From contig GL890591.1 of the NCBI GenBank assembly GCA_000209465.1, positions 2,177 through 66,176 of the forward strand: DNA of 64,000 nucleotides, read 5' to 3'. A model generated the notes under the pieces. It saw only the letters and a list, made by a program, of their open reading frames with translations, was not told the DNA's origin and searched no databases. The position numbers and the translations under genes are program-made. This DNA comes from Lachnospiraceae oral taxon 107 str. F0167 (GTDB lineage: Bacteria > Bacillota > Clostridia > Lachnospirales > Lachnospiraceae). Within the stretch, counting starts at the first letter, position 1. Each line of letters opens with the position of its first letter. Of this stretch, positions 46,228-55,147 are shown piece after piece.

Positions 46228-47334
46228 ATGAAACTTAAAATATTTACCGTTATCGGCTTAGTATCAACCATTGCGCTTATGGGCTGTGCAGGCGGCAAAG
46301 GAGGAAGTGATGTTTTGCCAAATCAGAGTACTGACGGGAAAGACAGCACTCTTGAAGGCACTACATTAAACCTTTATACTTGGGACGGAATGTTTCCGCA
46401 GGAGGTACTGGAAGGGTTTACGAAGAAAACCGGTGTAAAGGTGAATTATTCAAATTTTGATCTGGATGAAACAATGCTTGCCAAGCTTGAGGAGACCAAG
46501 GGCGGTGATTATGATGTAGTTATTGCGGATGATTATATTTTAGAACTTGCTATAAAGGAGGGGCTGGTAGCAGAGCTTGACAAATCAAAGATATCCACTT
46601 ATGAAAATATAAATCCACTGTTTCAAGGTAAGTTCTATGATCCGGAAAACAAATATACAATTCCTTATGGTGCAGGTATTCCTTTAATAGTATATAATCC
46701 TGATACTGTAAAGACTGAGATTACAGGCTATGAGGATCTTTGGAAACCTGAACTTGAGGGAAATGTAGGTATTGTGGGCAATTACCGTGTAATAGACGGT
46801 ATCACATTAAAGACTTTGGGCTATTCGTTTAATACGGATGATTTAAATCAGATTCAGCAGGCCGGAGATAAATTAAAAACTCTTGCAAAGAATATCCGTC
46901 TTATAAGTGACAGCAATCTACAGGATTATTTACTTAGCGGAGAGGTTGGAGCCGCATTTATGTATACATCACAGGTAAATCAGGCTCTTAAAGCAAATCC
47001 TGATTTAAAGGTGGTATATCCGAAAGAGGGGCTCGGTTTTGGCATAATGGCAGGATTTATACCTTCAAAGGCACCAAACAGTGAGGCTGCCCATGCTTTC
47101 CTTGAGTATATAAATGAGCCTGAGGTGGCGGCAAAATGCTCGGAATATATCGGATATTTTGTTACAAATAAGGCTGCAGAAAGCCATATTTCAGATGAGT
47201 GGAAGGATCTGATAGTATTTCCTGAGGATAAGCTCTCACTTATGGAAAAGGGTGAGATTGTAGAAAATATCAGTGATGAGGCAAATGAGTTGCATAATAA
47301 GCTCTGGGAGGAGTTCAGACAGGAAACAAATTAA
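46228..47334 (+). CDS. potD: Spermidine/putrescine-binding lipoprotein
   Basis: 368 residues from the ATG at 46228 (GGAGGCAAATTTA upstream). It is a lipoprotein with signal MKLKIFTVIGLVSTIAL and lipobox LMGC. The mature protein is a solute-binding protein: LNLYTWDGMFPQEVLEGF, DVVIADDYIL, TIPYGAGIPLIVYNP. It binds polyamine outside the membrane. It is the last gene of potABCD; a terminator follows. Confidence 0.93.
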   Translation: MKLKIFTVIGLVSTIALMGCAGGKGGSDVLPNQSTDGKDSTLEGTTLNLYTWDGMFPQEVLEGFTKKTGVKVNYSNFDLDETMLAKLEETKGGDYDVVIADDYILELAIKEGLVAELDKSKISTYENINPLFQGKFYDPENKYTIPYGAGIPLIVYNPDTVKTEITGYEDLWKPELEGNVGIVGNYRVIDGITLKTLGYSFNTDDLNQIQQAGDKLKTLAKNIRLISDSNLQDYLLSGEVGAAFMYTSQVNQALKANPDLKVVYPKEGLGFGIMAGFIPSKAPNSEAAHAFLEYINEPEVAAKCSEYIGYFVTNKAAESHISDEWKDLIVFPEDKLSLMEKGEIVENISDEANELHNKLWEEFRQETN

Positions 47335-47346
47335 AGAAAAGTATCG

Positions 47347-47378
47347 GGCATGGTCTTTAGAAAGGCTATGCCTTTTTT
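47347..47378 (+). terminator. Terminator after potD
   Basis: An 11-bp imperfect stem (GGCATGGTCTT at 47347-47357 with AAGGCTATGCC at 47362-47372, two G-U pairs) is followed by TTTTTT. Confidence 0.8.
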
Positions 47379-47392
47379 ATTTGGGAAAAAAA

Positions 47393-47421
47393 TTGACACC
47401 CTATAATATAGGGTATATAAT
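47393..47421 (+). promoter_or_regulatory. Toxin-antitoxin promoter with palindromic operator in the spacer
   Basis: TTGACA (47393-47398), 17-nt spacer, TATAAT (47416-47421): a consensus sigma-A promoter. The spacer holds CCCTAT-AAT-ATAGGG (47399-47413), an inverted repeat. The position suggests repression by the antitoxin encoded downstream (inference). Confidence 0.8.
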
Positions 47422-47452
47422 AAAGATATTAAATTTGAAGGGCAATAATTGT

Positions 47453-47806
47453 ATGATAAGAACATTTATTGAGGTTCCTATATTTACTAAAAGATGGAAA
47501 GAAATGGGGTTAGGCGATGATGAACTTAAAGCATTGCAAATAATGCTGTTAAAAGATCCCGAAGTTGGAGTAGTTATGGAGGGAACCGGAGGAATAAGGA
47601 AAGTAAGATTTGCTGTTGCTAATAAAGGTAAAAGTGGGGGAGTAAGGGTATGTTACACAGATTTTGAAGAGTATGAGGTGACATATTTGATAACTGCTTT
47701 TGAGAAGAAGGAGCAGGAAAATCTTACTATGGAAGAAAAGAATATACTTAAAAGATTAGTGAAATCTTTGAAGGATGAGATTGTAAAAAACAGGAGTAAG
47801 TTATGA
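47453..47806 (+). CDS. RelE/HigB-type toxin
   Basis: 117 residues. The start is MIRTFIEVPIFTKRWKEM; the RelE-like strands GGIRKVRFAVANKGKSGGVR and VCYTDFEEYEVTYLITAF hold the basic residues expected of an mRNA interferase, and the end is helical and Lys-rich. The toxin precedes the antitoxin, as in higBA-type pairs. GAAGGGCAATAATTGT precedes the ATG. The antitoxin gene overlaps by 4 bp (ATGA). Confidence 0.85.
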   Translation: MIRTFIEVPIFTKRWKEMGLGDDELKALQIMLLKDPEVGVVMEGTGGIRKVRFAVANKGKSGGVRVCYTDFEEYEVTYLITAFEKKEQENLTMEEKNILKRLVKSLKDEIVKNRSKL

Positions 47807-48114
47807 GTTCATTATTTGATGATTTAAAAGAGGGATTGGAAGAGGCTATTGATTACGAAAAGGGAAAAAGTGAAGCTAAAGCAAGAACATATATGATTAT
47901 GCCAATCAGAGAGTATTCAAAAAGAGAAATTAGAGAAATTCGAAAAAAGGCAGGTATGACACAAAATGTGTTTGCATCATATATGGGGGTATCAAAAAAA
48001 ACAGTTGAAGCTTGGGAAGGGGGTAGGACACATCCGACAGGTCCGGCATTTCGATTGATGAATATTTTGGATAAGGAGAGTTTTACAGAAACTGACTTTG
48101 TAGTTATAAAATAA
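47803..48114 (+). CDS. HigA/XRE-type antitoxin
   Basis: 103 residues. The N-terminal helix (SSLFDDLKEGLEEAIDYEKG) is likely the toxin-neutralising part. The C-terminal XRE helix-turn-helix is KAGMTQNVFASYMGVSKKTV. It is translationally coupled to the toxin. It probably represses the promoter at 47393-47421 through the palindrome. Confidence 0.88.
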   Translation: MSSLFDDLKEGLEEAIDYEKGKSEAKARTYMIMPIREYSKREIREIRKKAGMTQNVFASYMGVSKKTVEAWEGGRTHPTGPAFRLMNILDKESFTETDFVVIK

Positions 48115-48198
48115 TAAAATGCTATAAAAAATAATTGTGCGCTTATGTAGATATATCAAGAATAGATCAATTTTTATATGATAATAAAAGTATGAAAT

Positions 48199-48232
48199 AA
48201 AAACGGGGTGTTGCCACCTCCGTTTTTATTTA
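48199..48232. terminator. Convergent terminator after the toxin-antitoxin pair
   Basis: AAAACGGGGTG (48199-48209) with CACCTCCGTTTT (48215-48226) forms a G+C-rich hairpin with A tract on one side and T tract on the other, so it works in both directions. Confidence 0.8.
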
Positions 48233-48254
48233 AGTTTTAAATTATATTGTGATA

Positions 48255-49712
48255 TCAATCATCATCTTCTTGGGTAAGCTCTGTTCCCGGATGCTTTGGC
48301 GGGAAAGCCAAAGAGAAGATCATAAATCCTATAAAGGCGAAGAATAATCCAGGGATGATTGCCTGACTGAAGTGTATTCCAAAGAGGTATCCCTTGGAGA
48401 ACTGCTCAAGATAAACTACAACAATGGTTCCAAAAATCAGAGAGGCAATAGTGCCTGCCTTTGATGCTTTAGGCCAGTAATGTCCCAGTACATATGGGAA
48501 GAAAGAACCGGCGGCACGCAGAGTGAAGCAGAACATCAATATGGATACAATACTCTTTGTATTAAACAGTGCAATCAGAAGTGATAAAAAGCCTACTACA
48601 ATCATAGTAATCTTTGTTACATTCATAACTTCCTTGCTGTCTGCATTAGGTTTAATATAAATTTTATAGATATCATTTGCAAATATGGAGCCTGCTCCAA
48701 GGAGATCAGAATCCGAGCTGGACATTGTAGCGGAAATTACACCGGAGAAGAGGAGACCGCAGATAATTGCCGGCATGGTACGTATTGCAAGTATAGGCAG
48801 AGCATATCTTGCACCGACAGATGCAAAGTCCTGATCTGAGAATTTGCCCATATTTATAAGAGCAAGAACAATTATTCCTAAAACAGTAGGAATAAAAGCA
48901 TAAATAAAATTGAGTAATGCAGCAAGCCATGCTCCCTGTTTTGCTGCTGTTTCATTTTTAGCCGCATAGAAACGGGAAACAGCTTCCTGTCCTACAGAGA
49001 AGGTTCCTACATACATTATAACTAAGGATATAATACCGAATAAATCATAGCCGGCAAAAAGATCCATGGTTTCGGCAGGAACATTTGTCATAACGGCATT
49101 CCATCCTCCGGCATAGTTTAGAGCAAAAGGAACTGCGGCAAGCATACCGAGAATAATCAAAAATACTTGAACGAAATCTGTCAAGGTTACGCTCCAGAGT
49201 CCGCCCATAATGGAATAAATGGTTACTACAACAGCTACTATAATGACGGAAAGCTTATAGCTGATGCCAAGCATTGTAGAGAGAATTACGGAAGAAGCGA
49301 TAAACTGCCCGGCTGTAAGCCCTATAAGAGGAAGCAGCATAATGATTGCAGTAACAAATCCCGACTCTTTACCATAACGCCTACGAAAATACTCCGGAAC
49401 TGTTTTAACTGTAGCCGCACGAAACTTCGGAGCAACAAAAGAGAGAATAACAAAGGCAAGTCCCATAGTGATGATATACCAGGCGGCACTTAAACCATAA
49501 CCGGACATACCGTTTTGCACGACTCCAAGGGAACTTCCACCTCCTATTTCAGTCGCAGCCAGAGTTCCTGCCATAAGCAGCGGACCAAGTCGCCTTCCGG
49601 CAACCATAAAATCAGTGTTACTGTTGATCTTGGTGGATGAATACCAACCGATAAAAAGCATGGCAATCAAATAAACTATTACAACAGCAGTTACAATCCA
49701 ATTTGCACCCAT
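48255..49712 (-). CDS. Sodium:solute symporter (SSS family)
   Basis: 485 residues from the ATG at 49710-49712 (AAAGGAGTCATT upstream); the longer frame to 49871 has no site. About 13 hydrophobic helices. Family segments are DFMVAGRRLGPLLMAGTLAATEIGGGSSLG (residues ~32-60), YSIMGGLWSVTLTDFVQVFL and the second Na+ site region SATMSSSDSDLLG. It imports an organic solute with Na+; the substrate is not predictable. Confidence 0.9.
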   Translation of the reverse strand: MGANWIVTAVVIVYLIAMLFIGWYSSTKINSNTDFMVAGRRLGPLLMAGTLAATEIGGGSSLGVVQNGMSGYGLSAAWYIITMGLAFVILSFVAPKFRAATVKTVPEYFRRRYGKESGFVTAIIMLLPLIGLTAGQFIASSVILSTMLGISYKLSVIIVAVVVTIYSIMGGLWSVTLTDFVQVFLIILGMLAAVPFALNYAGGWNAVMTNVPAETMDLFAGYDLFGIISLVIMYVGTFSVGQEAVSRFYAAKNETAAKQGAWLAALLNFIYAFIPTVLGIIVLALINMGKFSDQDFASVGARYALPILAIRTMPAIICGLLFSGVISATMSSSDSDLLGAGSIFANDIYKIYIKPNADSKEVMNVTKITMIVVGFLSLLIALFNTKSIVSILMFCFTLRAAGSFFPYVLGHYWPKASKAGTIASLIFGTIVVVYLEQFSKGYLFGIHFSQAIIPGLFFAFIGFMIFSLAFPPKHPGTELTQEDDD

Positions 49713-50030
49713 AATGACTCCTTTCCATACATTGACATGTAGATGCACCGGGGAATGAAATTCGACAAAATATTCACGAACTTTTATTATATTCTGCAAA
49801 AAATTCATCCCTGGAAAAAGCAAGTAACTTTCTTTAATTAATATTTTAATAAAAAAAACGAAAGAAAACAAGGTGAAAAATATTAATTTGTTCTGTTTTC
49901 CAAAGCAGAATGTTACAGTTCAGGCTGCCTCTTTAGAGCTTTTGTTTTACAATCCTAATCGCAACTCTTTCTTAAAACTACGCAGTATGCGTAACTCGTT
50001 TATTCGCTTGGGGAGCAGCGAACTGCATTC
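49713..50030. other. Upstream region of the symporter
   Basis: About 318 bp between the symporter start and the terminator of the L,D-transpeptidase. It holds the symporter leader on the minus strand. A 65-codon open frame (49873-50070, +) has no clear ribosome binding site or family and runs through the terminator, so it is not called. No other feature is seen. Confidence 0.45.
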
Positions 50031-50066
50031 AAAAAAGCTATGTGAAAACATCTTTCCACATAGCTT
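50031..50066 (-). terminator. Terminator of the L,D-transpeptidase gene
   Basis: On the minus strand AAGCTATGTG (50066-50057) pairs with CACATAGCTT (50044-50035), followed by a T run (50036-50031). Confidence 0.8.
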
Positions 50067-50083
50067 ATGATTTAACTATTAAA

Positions 50084-51547
50084 TTATCTGCCCTGCATTA
50101 AAGGATCTGTAGGGTCATATGTTTGATTTGCCGGAATAGGCTGTTCGATAGCGTCTTTTTCTACCGGTCCCTTATCTGTCGGATCATCATATACGATTAC
50201 AGGTGTGTTTATCTTTGTATTATAATAAACCCAAGCCGCATCGCCGGCACGAAGTCTTAAACATCCGTCAGATCTGGCATCATCTATATAATTATATGTT
50301 GATGCATCAAGTCTGTTAGGCTCACCCTTATCAAGGTAGATAAGAGAGTGGATAATATATCCGTCTTTAAATCTTGATAAGAACTGACAATAAATATTGT
50401 CATGCATGATCTTCCATCTGTATTTTACATAAGTTTTGAATGTTCCTACAGGTGTAGCCGGACCGTCTGTCGACATAAATGTCTTATACGGAATCACATA
50501 CCCGTTAGCACCGTCCTTTGCCATAATATACATGGTCATTGTTGCCTTATTATATCTTATCTCATAAGAATCCTGTAATCCCATAACAGGTTCAAGGTCT
50601 CTTACAACAGCACCTGTATTCTCATCAAGATAATACTTATAGCCGTCAATATACTGCCATCCCTTTTGCTTTGCACCCTCCAGAAAATAGTACTGGTCAT
50701 TATTATAAAATGCCCATCCTGTATAAGCATTCGCTGAAGAATACTGTACCTGACCTTCCGCATCCACATAAGTACCTTCATATACGGGAGCTTCCATAAG
50801 AACCTTTGTAGGCTGTGTAAACTCTGTCTGCTTATCCCATAATGTAAGCTTAAGAGCTACAATATATCTGTCGGTACCTATAGTACCCAGAGTTTGACCG
50901 TTCTTTGCCCAATCAAGTATGGTACCGTCATTTAAAACAGCCTTGTAATAAAGGTCGCTTCTTACTCCGGTATAACCTTTTACTCTTATCTGAACCGCCT
51001 GAACTTTATTAGCCGGATCGGTAATCGGTGCAGTCTCTTTGGAGTTCATCCATGTAGACCAACCTGAGTTTATATTATATGTCCTATAGTAATATCTTCC
51101 GATTCCGGAATGGTTCAAATATAGCTTATTAAAGCCTTCCTTAGCATAAGCGTAAGCACTGTTATTTGTTTCGGCACCTGAGATTTCCTGATCGGCTGTA
51201 TTCCAAAGACCGAAATGTACCATTTGTGTCTCACCGAGTACAGGTTCAGGATTTGTGTTTCCGTCGCCTACATTGCTAAGTCCCGCATTGGCTACTACGC
51301 TGTCAAGATCAAGATTCTCGGGCATAGGCACATTATTTACGGTAGAGGGGATATACTCATTAGCAGTTGCCACATCACCTGTAGCGGTTGCAGGGGCCGG
51401 ATCTGTATTCTCAGCCGGTGCAGAAGTCTCCTCAGCTACTGAAGCTGTGACATTTCTTCTTACTGTTGCAGCAGATGCAGCAGATGTAAATGATGCAGAA
51501 AACATCAAAGCTGACGCAAATGCAAGTGAAATTCTTTTTAAATGCAT
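50084..51547 (-). CDS. Secreted L,D-transpeptidase (YkuD) with wall-binding repeats
   Basis: 487 residues from the ATG at 51545-51547 (TTAGGAGGAAAT upstream). Signal peptide MHLKRISLAFASALMFSASF with AASAA cleavage region. The middle has aromatic Gly/Trp segments (GRYYYRTYNINSGWSTWM; YTGWAFYNNDQYYFLEGA; KGWQYIDGYKYYLDE), the last two resembling choline-binding-type wall repeats. The C-terminal YkuD domain (~320-460) carries the catalytic pattern with His in GYIIHSLIY and SDGCLRL (SxGCxR). It cross-links peptidoglycan or attaches proteins outside the membrane. Confidence 0.9.
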   Translation of the reverse strand: MHLKRISLAFASALMFSASFTSAASAATVRRNVTASVAEETSAPAENTDPAPATATGDVATANEYIPSTVNNVPMPENLDLDSVVANAGLSNVGDGNTNPEPVLGETQMVHFGLWNTADQEISGAETNNSAYAYAKEGFNKLYLNHSGIGRYYYRTYNINSGWSTWMNSKETAPITDPANKVQAVQIRVKGYTGVRSDLYYKAVLNDGTILDWAKNGQTLGTIGTDRYIVALKLTLWDKQTEFTQPTKVLMEAPVYEGTYVDAEGQVQYSSANAYTGWAFYNNDQYYFLEGAKQKGWQYIDGYKYYLDENTGAVVRDLEPVMGLQDSYEIRYNKATMTMYIMAKDGANGYVIPYKTFMSTDGPATPVGTFKTYVKYRWKIMHDNIYCQFLSRFKDGYIIHSLIYLDKGEPNRLDASTYNYIDDARSDGCLRLRAGDAAWVYYNTKINTPVIVYDDPTDKGPVEKDAIEQPIPANQTYDPTDPLMQGR

Positions 51548-51724
51548 ATTTCCTCCTAAAAAAGAATACAATAGTAAAACTAAAAGTTTACTACATAAGG
51601 GGAGTATAACATAGAAATAAAAACTGTTCAATTAAATAAAAAACTATATATGCATTTTAACTATAAATAGAGTCTATTTTTTGAAAAAATGAATAAGAAA
51701 TAAGTCCTTGTTTGGACCATTTGA

Positions 51725-51754
51725 TTGCAGAAATCATGCCAAAAGGTTTATAAT
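51725..51754 (+). promoter_or_regulatory. Probable selD-operon promoter
   Basis: TTGCAG (51725-51730), 18-nt spacer, TATAAT (51749-51754), about 53 bp before the selD start. The same -35 hexamer with TATAAT is seen upstream of xdhA (60312-60340). Confidence 0.55.
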
Positions 51755-51807
51755 GTAAATTAGTTTATATATTAGCTGAGAAATACTATATGATTTTAGG
51801 AGGAAAT

Positions 51808-52833
51808 ATGGAAAAACTTTATTGTAAGGGCGGAGGCTGTACCGCAAAACTGGGTGCGGGAATACTCAGCCATATACTGGAGAGATTGCCAAAGCAAAAT
51901 TTTGACGAAAATCTTATTATAGGTTTTGATGCAAAGGATGATGCGGCGGTGTATAAGCTCACGGAGGATGTGGCATTTGTTCAAACTCTGGATTTTTTTC
52001 CGCCAATGGTTGAGGACCCTTACACATTCGGACAGATAGCGGCTGCAAATGCACTAAGCGATATATATGCTATGGGAGGTGAGGTAAAGACGGCACTGAA
52101 TATAGTATGTTTCCCGCAAAACAGTGATTTGAATCAGCTCGGTGAAATAATGAGAGGCGGCTTGGAAAAAGTAAAAGAGGCAGGGGGAGTACTGGCAGGT
52201 GGACATTCTATAGATGATGTAGATGTAAAGTACGGTTTAAGTGTTACCGGAGTGGTAAACCCTAAAAAGATTTATTCAAATAATACCGGAAAACCGGGAG
52301 ATAAGCTTATCCTTACAAAAAAGCTTGGAGTAGGTATTATCTGCACTGCCGCAAGAATAGGTGAGACTGATGAAGAAACCTTGAATGAGGCAATAGATTC
52401 AATGAAGACTCTAAATAAATATGCCTGCGAAATATCAAAAAAATACAATATACATGCCTGCACCGATATCACAGGATTCGGTTTTTTGGGACATTTATTG
52501 GAAATGATGGATAATGACAAGTCCTGCGAGATTTTTGCTTCTCAAATACCTGTGTTTGAAAAGGCAAAAGCATTGGCGGATGAATTTTTAATAACGGCAG
52601 GCGGTCAAAGAAACAGAAATCATGTAGGGGATAATGTGGAATTTGACAATATTGCTTTTGCAATGGAAGAGATTTTATTTGATCCTCAGACTTCCGGCGG
52701 ACTTTTGCTTGCAGTAGATAAAGATGAGGCAAATTTACTTGTGGAAGAATTAAGGAAAGCGAATATGCCGGCTGCAATAGTCGGAGAAATAAAGGAAAAA
52801 GAAAATACAACTATAAAAGTAGTTAATAAATAG
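51808..52833 (+). CDS. selD: Selenide, water dikinase (selenophosphate synthase)
   Basis: 341 residues from the ATG at 51808 (TTAGGAGGAAAT upstream). It makes selenophosphate from selenide and ATP. The active-site loop is [12 protein letters not shown], with Cys at the catalytic Cys/Sec position and the essential Lys three residues later. Further segments are [17 protein letters not shown] and [13 protein letters not shown]. It is a Cys form, so no UGA recoding is needed. No selA or selB is in the window, and its neighbours point to the selenium-dependent molybdenum hydroxylase trait. Confidence 0.93.
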   Translation: MEKLYCKGGGCTAKLGAGILSHILERLPKQNFDENLIIGFDAKDDAAVYKLTEDVAFVQTLDFFPPMVEDPYTFGQIAAANALSDIYAMGGEVKTALNIVCFPQNSDLNQLGEIMRGGLEKVKEAGGVLAGGHSIDDVDVKYGLSVTGVVNPKKIYSNNTGKPGDKLILTKKLGVGIICTAARIGETDEETLNEAIDSMKTLNKYACEISKKYNIHACTDITGFGFLGHLLEMMDNDKSCEIFASQIPVFEKAKALADEFLITAGGQRNRNHVGDNVEFDNIAFAMEEILFDPQTSGGLLLAVDKDEANLLVEELRKANMPAAIVGEIKEKENTTIKVVNK

Positions 52834-52847
52834 AAAAGAGGTAAAAT

Positions 52848-53468
52848 ATGATTAAAGTTAATGCAATTGGAGATGCATGTCCTATACCTGTAGTTAAAAC
52901 AAAGAATGCAATAAAAGAGATTGGTGGAAGCGGTGTAGTAGAGGTAAGCGTGGACAATGAGATAGCCGTACAAAACCTGTTAAAAATGGCAAAACAAAAG
53001 GATTATGAGGCAAGTTCGGAAAAAAAATCGGATAAAGAATATGTCGTTACAATAAATGTAGCAGGTGAAGCCACAGCTGATAAAGCACCGCAGGTAAAGG
53101 CAGCACAGGTAAAATCCGATGAAATAAAATTAAAAGAAACAATTGTTGTAATTGATTCGGATAAGATGGGAGAGGGAGATGAGGAGTTTAGTAAAACTCT
53201 TTTAAAGGGCTTTATATATGCATTAAGTTCTCAAGATATTCCTCCTGCTAAAATAATTTTTTATAATTCAGGTGTAAGAATGACTACAGAGGGTTCTGCA
53301 AGTATAGAGGATTTGAAAGTTTTGGAAAATGCAGGTGCAAAGATATATTCATGCGGTGCATGCTTAAATAACTACGGTTTGACAGAAAAGTTGTTGGTAG
53401 GTGAGGCTACAAATATGTACAATATTGTGGAATATCTGCTGGCTGCCGACCTTGTGGTAAGACCATAA
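52848..53468 (+). CDS. yedF: Selenium metabolism protein YedF (TusA-like + DsrE-like)
   Basis: 206 residues. The N-terminal ~75 residues are TusA/SirA-like with the active Cys in GDACPIPVVKTK. A Lys/Ala linker follows. The C-terminal DsrE-like domain has VVIDSDKMGEGDEEFSKTLL and CGACLNNYGL. It probably relays selenium or sulfur as persulfide/selenopersulfide. It is 14 bp after selD, and its stop overlaps the next start (TAATG). Confidence 0.9.
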   Translation: MIKVNAIGDACPIPVVKTKNAIKEIGGSGVVEVSVDNEIAVQNLLKMAKQKDYEASSEKKSDKEYVVTINVAGEATADKAPQVKAAQVKSDEIKLKETIVVIDSDKMGEGDEEFSKTLLKGFIYALSSQDIPPAKIIFYNSGVRMTTEGSASIEDLKVLENAGAKIYSCGACLNNYGLTEKLLVGEATNMYNIVEYLLAADLVVRP

Positions 53469-54625
53469 TGATTTATTTGGACAATGCGGCTACCACATTC
53501 AAAAAGCCGGTAAATGTAATAGAAGCGATAAATCATGCGCTTACTTCTTATGGAAACAGCGGGAGGGGGGCACATAAGGCTTCACTGGATTCGGGAAGAA
53601 TGATTTATGAAACCAGAGAAAAAATCTCAAGTTTTTTTGGAAGCAGCGATCCTTCAAAAGTTATTTTTACCTCCAATGCAACTGAAGGGTTAAATATTGT
53701 ACTTTTCGGTTTGTTTAAAAGCGGGGACCATGTGATAAGTACAGTGACTGAACATAACAGTGTATTAAGACCGCTGTATAAAATGGAAAAAGAAAGAGGT
53801 CTTAGCTTAGACTTTGTCGGCATAGATGAATGTGGAAGATTAAAATATAATGAATTTGAAGAATATATAAGACCGAATACAAGAGCAATAGTGGTAAATC
53901 ATATATCCAATGTATCGGGAGAAATAGCCGATATTGAATATATAAGTAAAATTGCCGGGGCAAATAATCTGTATTTAATAGTGGATGCTTCACAAAGTGC
54001 AGGCAGTATAGATATAGATATGGAAAAAATGGGCATAGATATACTTTGCTTTACAGGTCATAAGGCTTTATTCGGTCCCGGAGGCACGGGAGGTATAGTA
54101 TTAAATAAAGATATAATTATTGATACTTTCAAGGTTGGAGGAAGCGGGGTGCAATCTTTTAATAAGGAGCAGCCGGGTGAATATCCTACAAGGCTTGAAG
54201 CAGGCACATTAAATATAATGGGTATAGCAGGTCTTGGCGCCGGTATAGATTTTATAAATGAAGTCGGGATAAAGAATATACATAAAAAGGAAATGTATCT
54301 TTTAAAAAGATTGTATGAGGGAACGGTGGACATTGAAGGCATCAGATATTATATGGACTGCGATGAACTTAAAAAACCGTCTGAAAATATATGGCATGGG
54401 AGTATTCTTTCCATGAATATTGAGGGAATACATTCGGGAGATTTTGCGGATTGTTTGGGGCAGGATTATGATATAGCCACAAGAGCAGGAGCGCATTGTG
54501 CACCTTTAATACATGAAGCTTTCAAAACAAAGGAAACGGGAATGGTAAGATTTTCTTTCTCATATTTTAACACAGAGGAAGAAATTGATACTGCAATTAA
54601 AGCAATAAAAGAAATAGTAAAATGA
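53468..54625 (+). CDS. Cysteine desulfurase / selenocysteine lyase-like protein
   Basis: 385 residues, class V PLP aminotransferase fold. The start is YLDNAATTFKKPVNVIEAI; TEHNSVLRPL holds the cofactor-stacking His, DASQSAGS the PLP Asp, TGHKALFGPGG the PLP Lys, and RAGAHCAPL the active Cys near the end. In this neighbourhood it likely supplies selenium from selenocysteine, or sulfur from cysteine, to YedF/SelD and molybdenum hydroxylase maturation. Confidence 0.88.
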   Translation: MIYLDNAATTFKKPVNVIEAINHALTSYGNSGRGAHKASLDSGRMIYETREKISSFFGSSDPSKVIFTSNATEGLNIVLFGLFKSGDHVISTVTEHNSVLRPLYKMEKERGLSLDFVGIDECGRLKYNEFEEYIRPNTRAIVVNHISNVSGEIADIEYISKIAGANNLYLIVDASQSAGSIDIDMEKMGIDILCFTGHKALFGPGGTGGIVLNKDIIIDTFKVGGSGVQSFNKEQPGEYPTRLEAGTLNIMGIAGLGAGIDFINEVGIKNIHKKEMYLLKRLYEGTVDIEGIRYYMDCDELKKPSENIWHGSILSMNIEGIHSGDFADCLGQDYDIATRAGAHCAPLIHEAFKTKETGMVRFSFSYFNTEEEIDTAIKAIKEIVK

Positions 54626-54858
54626 GAGAAAAAAGTTGGAAATACATAGTTACCTTTCATACTACCACAGCGGCAATGGCATTTGAGAAATTATGTGAGG
54701 CAAAGGCTGTACCGGGAAGACTTATACCGGTGCCTAAAGAAATTTCATCAGGATGCGGACTGGCATGGTGTGTGGATTTTGAGTCTGCAAATCTTATAGA
54801 TGATTTAATAAGAGAGGAAAATCCCTCATATAACAGTGCGGACAAGGTGTGGCATTAG
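54622..54858 (+). CDS. DUF3343-type putative Se/S carrier protein
   Basis: 78 residues. The pattern is VTFHTTTAAMAFEKLC, LIPVPKEISSGCGLAWC. The conserved SSGCGLA with its Cys suggests a sulfur or selenium carrier, as seen next to selD in other orphan-SelD clusters. Its start overlaps the desulfurase stop (ATGA). Confidence 0.85.
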   Translation: MREKSWKYIVTFHTTTAAMAFEKLCEAKAVPGRLIPVPKEISSGCGLAWCVDFESANLIDDLIREENPSYNSADKVWH

Positions 54859-55003
54859 TGTCAGAATTTACAAATAATAAAAAAATTAAATTGATTTTAA
54901 TGATAAAAAATGATATCATACAATAAAGAAAAAATAAACAATCTTTTTTTATTTAAAATCATACAAAAAAGGTTTATTATTAAATGACCATTTCAGATAG
55001 GGT

Positions 55004-55048
55004 AAAACTCATCAGATAGTCTGTATCCGGTGAGTTTTAAATATTTTG
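55004..55048 (+). terminator. Long hairpin between DUF3343 and permease genes
   Basis: AAAACTCATCAGATA (55004-55018), loop GTCTG, TGTATCCGGTGAGTTTT region ending 55038 gives a ~15-bp stem with one mismatch and one G-T pair, then TAAATATTTTG. It is either the terminator of the selD operon or a leader attenuator of the permease gene. Confidence 0.65.
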
Positions 55049-55147
55049 AGCGAATGTCTTTAGGGGGGAATATCAGTATAAATCCTTAGTATATTACATC
55101 TCTTAGTAGATGCAAAATAAATAAATATATTTTTAGGAGGAGTATTA

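Noticed and set aside
49873-50070. 65-codon open frame on the + strand
   Set aside because: No family, no clear ribosome binding site, and it runs across the terminator of the opposite-strand gene.
51808-52833. Possible selenocysteine UGA in selD
   Set aside because: The catalytic position is a Cys codon, and the reading frame has no internal stop.
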